The notes below the pieces were generated by a model that did not search any database, was not told the DNA's origin, and saw nothing but the letters and a program-made list of their open reading frames with translations. A stretch of 43,472 nt of DNA from CF-161 sp035259145 (GTDB lineage: Bacteria > Chloroflexota > Dormibacteria > Dormibacterales > Dormibacteraceae), in contig DATFWQ010000042.1 in NCBI GenBank assembly GCA_035259145.1, forward strand, positions 1 to 43,472, given 5' to 3'. A program made the translations under genes and the position numbers. Positions 39,259-43,472 of the stretch are shown piece by piece. Every line of letters begins with the position of its first letter. The first letter of the stretch is position 1.

Positions 39259-39366
39259 CCCTGCCACAGAAATCTCCGGGTGGCCCCTTCGTTCAAACAT
39301 CAGTCCGCCAGGCGGCCGCACCTCCAGTGTCGATCCGGCCGAAAGCCGTTCGTGTAGAGGGTGAGA

Positions 39367-39385
39367 AGCCGGCAGGATGCCGGCT
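39367..39385 (+). promoter_or_regulatory. Hairpin in the leader of the YCII gene
   Basis: AGCCGGC and GCCGGCT pair over 7 bp around AGGAT, ending 21 bp before the YCII ATG and 12 bp before its ribosome-binding site AAGGAG (39395-39400). It may be a protein-binding site or an RNA stem-loop in the leader. Position only. Confidence 0.35.
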
Positions 39386-39406
39386 GTAACGTCAAGGAGA
39401 GTGCAG

Positions 39407-39760
39407 ATGAAGCGGTACCTGCTCAGCATCTATCAGCCCGACGGACCGACCCCCCCGCCCGAGGTCCTGGAGACGGTGATGGGCGACGTCAACGCATTGA
39501 TCAGGGAGGTCAAGGCTGCCGGCGCCTGGGTCTTCAACGGCGGGCTGTACCCCTCGAGCACGGCCACGGTGGTGCGGCTGAGGGACGGCGACCTGCTTAC
39601 GACCGACGGCCCGTTCGCGGAGGGCAAGGAGCACGTCGGCGGCTGCTTGATCATCAAGGCACCCGATCTCGACGCTGCGCTCGAGTGGGGCCGTAAGGCA
39701 GCCCGGGCGACAACCCTCCCGATCGAGGTGCGGCCGTTCCAGGACCAGGCAGACGACTGA
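39407..39760 (+). CDS. YCII-related (DGPF-domain) protein
   Basis: A 117-residue protein of the YCII/DGPF family. Start MKRYLLSIYQPDG, a core AAGAWVFNGGLYPSSTATVV, and the signature TTDGPFAEGKEHVGGCLII followed by ALEWGRKAARATTLPIEVRPF. DGPF proteins are dimeric alpha-beta barrels often encoded next to sigma factors; function is unclear. ATG at 39407 is preceded by AAGGAG six bases upstream; the longer frame from 39377 crosses the hairpin and is less likely. No sigma factor is adjacent here. Confidence 0.92.
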   Translation: MKRYLLSIYQPDGPTPPPEVLETVMGDVNALIREVKAAGAWVFNGGLYPSSTATVVRLRDGDLLTTDGPFAEGKEHVGGCLIIKAPDLDAALEWGRKAARATTLPIEVRPFQDQADD

Positions 39761-40103
39761 TACCGGCGGGTCTGTCCTGCTGGTCTGGAAGAGTGGGTTC
39801 GGGAGGTCGGGTCGCCCGGTGGCCCTGCCTCCCCGGCTCACCGCGTCCACGGTCAGGTGGTGCGAGTCCTCGAGGTCCGGCCTGTGCGGGCCGCCGGGTG
39901 CGCTTCCAGATGCGAGCTCAGCGCTTAACCAGTCGGGCGCCACAGCTTAACGGCGTGAAGGGCGCCCCTTAGCCGCCCCGTCCCTACGATCGGCCGAGAC
40001 GGTATGAGAACCGTCGGGTCGGTTCAGCCGGAATCTCGCATCCCGGAGGAGTCGCGTCCGGATGCGTCCTCGCTCGAGGGATTTCGGCTCATGGGAGGCG
40101 GTG
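39761..40103. other. Intergenic region with direct-repeat elements before the phosphatase gene
   Basis: 343 bp without a supportable gene. GCTTAAC occurs twice (39923-39929 and 39945-39951), exactly 22 bp apart, each followed by GGGCGCC. GACGGT and ACCGTC form a short hairpin near 39998-40016. Repeats on one DNA face upstream of a phosphatase gene could be an activator site, but no known consensus was matched. Confidence 0.5.
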
Positions 40104-41786
40104 ATGAGTGAAGACTCTGCGCAGACGGCTGGACGGTTGTCGCGCCGTGCGTTCCTGAAGGGCGTCGGTGCCGGCGGCGCCTCGCTGGCAGTCGGGACCA
40201 TGGTCGCTCGGCCGGTCTTCGCCGAGACGCCCGAGCTCTGGCTGAAGCCGGGCGCGGTGGCCGAGCTGCCGGCTCAACTGCATCTCCAGTTCGGCCGCAA
40301 CGCAGCCGAGGAGATGGTCGCATCCTGGTCAACCACGGTGCCGGTGGCGCGGCCGCGGATCAGGCTGGGCACGTCGCCCGGCGACCTCGATCGCACAATC
40401 GAGGCGTTCGTGAAGACGTATACGGACGGCCTGAGCGGAACGCAGGTGCTCACGTACCACGCGCGGGTGCATGGTCTGCGGCCGGACACCGATTACCACT
40501 ACCAGGTCCTGCACGACGGGTCACAGCCCGTGGCTGGAAGCTTTCGGACCGCGCCGCGGGGGCGCGCGCCGCTGACCTTCAGCAGCTTCGGCGATCAGAG
40601 CATCCCGGACAAGCTGGGCAACCCGCCCACGCAGCCCTGGACGCCTTACGCCGGTCTGGTCGTCGGCGAGGTGGAAGCGCGCCGGCCCCTGTTCCATCTG
40701 CTCAACGGCGACCTGTGCTACGGGAACGTCGCCGGCCGTGAGCACCTCCGCGTTCAGACCTGGCGCAGCTTCTGGAACAACAACACGCGCTCTGCTCGCT
40801 TCCGGCCGTGGATGCCGGCCGCCGGCAACCACGAGAACGAACGCCTGGACGGCCGGCCGGGGCTCGACCCTTTCAAGGCCTATCAGACCTGGTTCGAGCT
40901 CCCCAGCAGCGGCTCTGACCCCGAGTTCCATGGCCTGTGGTACACGTTCCGCGTTGGTGCCGTGCAGGTGGTTTCGATCAACAACGATGACGTCTGCTAC
41001 CAGAACGGCGGGAACACGTACGTCCGTGGCTACAGTGGGGGCGCCCAGAAGTCCTGGCTGAGCCGAACGCTGGCTGCGGCCCGAAGCGACGAGGACGTCG
41101 ACTGGATTGTCGTATGCATGCACCAGGTCGCTATGTCGACCGCAATCCCGTTCAATGGGAGCGAACTGGGCATTCGAGAGGAGTGGCTGCCGCTGTTCGA
41201 CCGATTCGGCGTCGACCTGGTCGTCAGCGGGCACGAGCATCACTACGAACGTACCTTCGCCGTGCGCGGCCAGGAGGGCCAGTACAGGCGCCCGGTGCCG
41301 GCGACGCACGATGTCGACCAGATCGACACGAGCAAGGGCACCGTACACATGATTCTGGGCGGGGGCGGCCACAACGCCTCGTCCTACAACCTCTACTCGG
41401 TCAAGGATGGCGCCTTCGAGGCGGAGCTCATCGCGCCGCAGAACCCTGCGGCCCCCACAACACCTGCTGTACCGATTCCGCTTATCACACCCAGGCCTCG
41501 GGAGAGGGCGACGTGGTCGGCAACCAACGCCAGCACCGATCCGGTCGCGTCTCACGCGCGCGACTCTGGCCACGGGTATGGCTTCGCGTCGTTTGAAGTC
41601 GACCCAGGTTCCGAGCCGGGCGGCTGGACCACGATCACCGTCCGCTACCACCGAACGCTCGACCCGGCCAACCCGGCTGATTCAGGTAAGGTGCGGGAGT
41701 TTGACAGCTTCACGCTGAGACGTCGGCGCGCCGACGGCGAGGACGAGCGAGAGCGCAGCGAGGAGGAGGCCGCGGTCGTCAGGTAA
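40104..41786 (+). CDS. Tat-exported purple acid phosphatase-like metallophosphoesterase
   Basis: A 560-residue secreted enzyme. Tat signal LSRRAFLKGVGAGGASLAV, then a fibronectin-III-like N-terminal domain (LQFGRNAAEEMVASWSTT, TYHARVHGLRPDTDYHYQV) as in plant-type purple acid phosphatases. The metallophosphoesterase core follows: FSSFGDQ, LLNGDLCYG, AAGNHENER, VVCMHQV and VVSGHEHHYER supply the usual Asp, Asn and His metal ligands. The late LILGGGGHN-type segment (HMILGGGGHN) fits. It hydrolyses phosphate esters outside the cytoplasm. The C-terminus is a charged Arg/Glu-rich tail. ATG at 40104 has GGGAGG seven to ten bases upstream; the longer frame adds 14 residues before the signal. Confidence 0.92.
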   Translation: MSEDSAQTAGRLSRRAFLKGVGAGGASLAVGTMVARPVFAETPELWLKPGAVAELPAQLHLQFGRNAAEEMVASWSTTVPVARPRIRLGTSPGDLDRTIEAFVKTYTDGLSGTQVLTYHARVHGLRPDTDYHYQVLHDGSQPVAGSFRTAPRGRAPLTFSSFGDQSIPDKLGNPPTQPWTPYAGLVVGEVEARRPLFHLLNGDLCYGNVAGREHLRVQTWRSFWNNNTRSARFRPWMPAAGNHENERLDGRPGLDPFKAYQTWFELPSSGSDPEFHGLWYTFRVGAVQVVSINNDDVCYQNGGNTYVRGYSGGAQKSWLSRTLAAARSDEDVDWIVVCMHQVAMSTAIPFNGSELGIREEWLPLFDRFGVDLVVSGHEHHYERTFAVRGQEGQYRRPVPATHDVDQIDTSKGTVHMILGGGGHNASSYNLYSVKDGAFEAELIAPQNPAAPTTPAVPIPLITPRPRERATWSATNASTDPVASHARDSGHGYGFASFEVDPGSEPGGWTTITVRYHRTLDPANPADSGKVREFDSFTLRRRRADGEDERERSEEEAAVVR

Positions 41787-41842
41787 ACCGCGGGTGAGAC
41801 GAGCCAGCGCGTTTGGCCGGATGGCCGCGAGGTCGTACTGAA

Positions 41843-42364
41843 TCAGACCGCGCTACGGTTGGTGATAGGTTGATCCTCGAGACCAGGCTCACAGCGGTCC
41901 GGGGCCCAGGCACCGTTATGCTCCAGCAGCCTGCGCGTTATGCGTCGTAGAAACTGCACTTCATCGTCCGATAGATGTCCCGAGAACGACTCCCGGAGGG
42001 TCGCAGCGAATGTGCGGTCTGCTTTGGTGAGCACCTCCCGGCCCGTGTCCGTAAGAGTGACGCGGACGACGCGCCGGTTGTCTCGGGGGATGTCGCGGTC
42101 GATCAGGCGCTTGCCCTCGAGTCGGTCCGCGATCCGCGTGAGTCCACTCGGGCTGGCCAGCAGTTGCGCGGCCATCTCGCTCATCTGAAGCGCGCGCCCG
42201 TCGGAGGACCGGAGGCGCCAGAGGAGCTCGAACTCCAGCCAGGACAGGCCCGCCTCCGCACCCAGGCGTTCCTCTAGCCGGCTCTGCAGCACGCGGCTCG
42301 TCTGCTGGAGATTCAGCCAGGCGACGATCCGCTCGCGCTGCGTGAGCGCTACCGGGGCCTTCAT
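41843..42364 (-). CDS. MarR-family transcriptional regulator
   Basis: A 173-residue winged-helix regulator. Helix LNLQQTSRVLQSRLEERL, then LSWLEFELLWRLRSSDG, recognition helices LQMSEMAAQLLASPSGLTRIADRL and the wing RDIPRDNRRVVRVTLTDTG, ending with a dimerisation helix. It is divergent from a LUD-domain gene over a 101-bp AT-rich gap with inverted repeats, so it likely controls that gene and itself. Ligand unknown. Confidence 0.93.
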   Translation of the reverse strand: MKAPVALTQRERIVAWLNLQQTSRVLQSRLEERLGAEAGLSWLEFELLWRLRSSDGRALQMSEMAAQLLASPSGLTRIADRLEGKRLIDRDIPRDNRRVVRVTLTDTGREVLTKADRTFAATLRESFSGHLSDDEVQFLRRITRRLLEHNGAWAPDRCEPGLEDQPITNRSAV

Positions 42365-42387
42365 GGATGGATCTTACCTCCCAACGC

Positions 42388-42421
42388 TTGACAAGGCAAA
42401 CCTCGCCAAAATAAACTTTGC
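42388..42421 (+). promoter_or_regulatory. Promoter of the LUD gene with candidate MarR operator
   Basis: TTGACA (42388-42393), a 16-17 bp spacer and AATAAA/ATAAAC (42410-42416) make one of the best sigma-70-like promoters in the window. GCAAA (42396-42400) and TTTGC (42417-42421) form an inverted repeat across the spacer and -10, suitable for a MarR dimer. The surrounding gap is clearly more AT-rich than its flanks. Confidence 0.6.
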
Positions 42422-42465
42422 ATTCCCAACATTTGTCTAAGGAATACTTGTTAGGAGAAGGTTTT

Positions 42466-43089
42466 ATGCCGACAGGCTCATTGGACTTCACAACCGCCGC
42501 TTCTGAAGCACAGCTGGCATCCCTCGCGGAGAGATTGCGAGAGCGAAACTTCGAGGTCCTGGTGGTCGACAGTGCCTCGGATGCGCGGAGCGCCGTACTC
42601 GAGCGCATCCCCGCCGGCTCCGAAGTGCATTCCGGCAAGTCAAAGACCCTCGAGGACGCCGGCGTCTTCAAGAGCCTCATGGAGTCTGGGAAGTACACAT
42701 TTCTCCGCAACCAGCTGTTCCAGATGGATCGGCAAACGCAGATGCGCGAGATCCGCAAACTGGGCGCCGCTCCGGACTTCATGGTCGGCAGCGTCCAGGC
42801 TGTGACCGAGGCGGGACAACTTGTCGCCGCCTCAGCAAGCGGAAGCCAGCTTGGGCCGTACGCCTCTGGTGCGGGGCAGCTGATCCTCGTGATCGGCAGC
42901 CAGAAGATCGTTCGCGACCTCGAGACCGCGCTCGGCCGCATCCGCGAGTACGTTCAGCCCTACGAGGATGCACGTCTGCGTGAGCAGCTCGGCATCGGGA
43001 CCCAGCTCGCCAGGATCCTGATCCTCGAGCGCGATTTCCGCCCCGGCCGGACCACGATCATCCTCGTAAGAGAGCCAATCGGCGTCTGA
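42466..43089 (+). CDS. LUD-domain protein (LutC/YkgG-like)
   Basis: A 207-residue protein of the LUD/DUF162 family. It has LRERNFEVLVVDSASDARSAVLERIP, the conserved SEVHSGKSKTLEDAGV, FMVGSVQAVTEAGQLVAASASGSQLGPYASG and a C-terminal LILERDFRPGRTTIILV. In Lut systems this subunit joins iron-sulfur proteins LutA and LutB for lactate oxidation; no such partner is encoded nearby, so this is a stand-alone LUD protein of unknown role. ATG at 42466 has AGGAGA eight bases upstream. The longer frame to 42418 overlaps the promoter region. Confidence 0.9.
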   Translation: MPTGSLDFTTAASEAQLASLAERLRERNFEVLVVDSASDARSAVLERIPAGSEVHSGKSKTLEDAGVFKSLMESGKYTFLRNQLFQMDRQTQMREIRKLGAAPDFMVGSVQAVTEAGQLVAASASGSQLGPYASGAGQLILVIGSQKIVRDLETALGRIREYVQPYEDARLREQLGIGTQLARILILERDFRPGRTTIILVREPIGV

Positions 43090-43097
43090 TGGGGAAA

Positions 43098-43250
43098 AAC
43101 TCTCCCCCGCGAAGTCGGACCGCGAAGTCGGGGGAGTACCGGCGCAGCCGGGGAGGGGGGTCCCGCGAAGTCGGGGGAGTACCGGCGCAGCCGGGGAGGG
43201 GGGTTCCCCGCGAAGTCGGGGGAGCACCAGAGCAGCCGGGGAGAGGGGGC
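43098..43250 (+). repeat. GC-rich double-hairpin repeat, copy C (three tandem units)
   Basis: After an AAAACTCTCCCCCGC flank shared with copy B, a cut-short unit (CGCGAAGTCGGAC) leads to three units starting CGCGAAGTCGGGG at 43121, 43164 and 43209 (periods 43 and 45 bp). Each has the two stem-loops; the last is more diverged (GAGCACCAGAGCAGCC). It lies between convergent genes and may terminate both transcripts. The units have no variable spacers, so it is not a CRISPR. Confidence 0.85.
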
Positions 43251-43357
43251 CAAGGCCGCGGTATGGGCGTTCGACTTTGAACGCTCACTCGGCCCACGGG
43301 GCGCGGTGGATCCCGCGCGCGCGGGCTGACAGCGCGCACATCGCTCGTTGTGGACGT

Positions 43358-43472
43358 TCACCTCGTGCCGGTAGCCAGGTGAGGATCCCGAAGCGGCTGT
43401 CCCGTTTCGAGATACGTCTTCATACCGCTGAGAATGAACATCCAGCCGCCCGAGACGTTCTGGGCGGTCTTC
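43358..43472 (-). CDS. SRPBCC / AHSA1-family protein (C-terminal part)
   Basis: The window ends inside this leftward gene; 37 codons and the TGA at 43358 are visible. The peptide contains GGWMFILSGMKTYLETGQPL, the last strand and long helix of START/AHSA1-like ligand-binding proteins (usual form GW...L..LK.YLE.G). These small proteins bind hydrophobic ligands and are often linked to ArsR regulators; the rest lies beyond the edge. The tandem repeat separates it from the LUD gene. Confidence 0.75.
   Translation of the reverse strand, partial: KTAQNVSGGWMFILSGMKTYLETGQPLRDPHLATGTR

Noticed and set aside
39761..40103. tRNA or other structured RNA in the gap before the phosphatase
   Set aside because: No T-loop or anticodon arm arrangement could be found; only short hairpins are present.
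43098..43250. Possible CRISPR array
   Set aside because: Units follow each other without unique spacers, are self-complementary throughout, and no cas gene is near.

Overview
This is a GC-rich bacterial chromosome segment with dense, mostly short operons. There is no rRNA, tRNA, phage, transposase or CRISPR array that I can support. Several traits together suggest an uncultured soil-type high-GC lineage such as Chloroflexota, Dormibacterota or Actinomycetota: an F420-type LLM oxidoreductase, ergothioneine genes, a SigG-like sigma factor, DUF5134, a DUF1800/DUF1501 pair, an exosortase, and many GTG starts with 4-nt stop/start overlaps. This placement is inference; the window holds no phylogenetic marker that settles it.

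Layout. 1-2.9 kb (+): end of a glutaryl-CoA-dehydrogenase-like acyl-CoA dehydrogenase, an acyl-CoA ligase and a PHA-depolymerase-like hydrolase. 3.0-6.8 kb (-): sugar-type catabolic genes (isochorismatase-fold amidase, five-bladed propeller protein, medium-chain dehydrogenase, TIM-barrel isomerase with a missing start codon). 6.9-8.8 kb (+): a translationally coupled DUF1326-DUF2182-DUF1326 cassette rich in Cys-x-Cys motifs. 8.8-9.4 kb: scar with two gene remnants. 9.5-12.4 kb (+): SigG-like sigma factor, DinB-DUF899 fusion and DUF5134 membrane protein, all overlapping. 12.8-14.7 kb (-): CBS-BON protein, cysteine-less DksA-like protein and a TetR regulator, the last divergent from a DrrAB-type ABC exporter (14.7-16.5 kb). 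16.6-22.3 kb (+): FtsX-type permease, an ABC ATPase with degenerate signature and Q-loop, Tat-exported DUF1800 and DUF1501 proteins, a small secreted protein and a ferric-reductase-like membrane protein.

22.8-29.9 kb: LLM oxidoreductase; egtB-egtD preceded by a 22-codon leader ORF; a PadR regulator with a long Gly/Arg/Trp-rich head; an isoprenylcysteine-methyltransferase-like protein; divergent Gfo/Idh/MocA and ThuA-like genes. 30.0-32.1 kb (+): a compact exosortase module, with a substrate bearing a TPELPS-TM-RRR tail, the exosortase (C195/R240/H261) and an EpsI-like partner, all overlapping. 32.1-33.6 kb: a haloalkane-dehalogenase-like enzyme and a small anchored protein. 33.6-37.9 kb (-): NAD de novo operon nrtR-nadC-nadA-nadB, every junction overlapping. 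38-43.5 kb: MFS exporter, YCII protein, Tat-exported purple-acid-phosphatase-like enzyme, divergent MarR/LUD pair and the end of an SRPBCC protein.

A GC-rich double-hairpin repeat of about 50 bp occurs at three places (near 4.95, 22.63 and 43.17 kb). The strongest candidates for under-described biology are the DUF1326/DUF2182 cassette, the self-contained exosortase module, the DUF1800/DUF1501/ABC/ferric-reductase cluster, the dispersed repeat and the egtB leader ORF.
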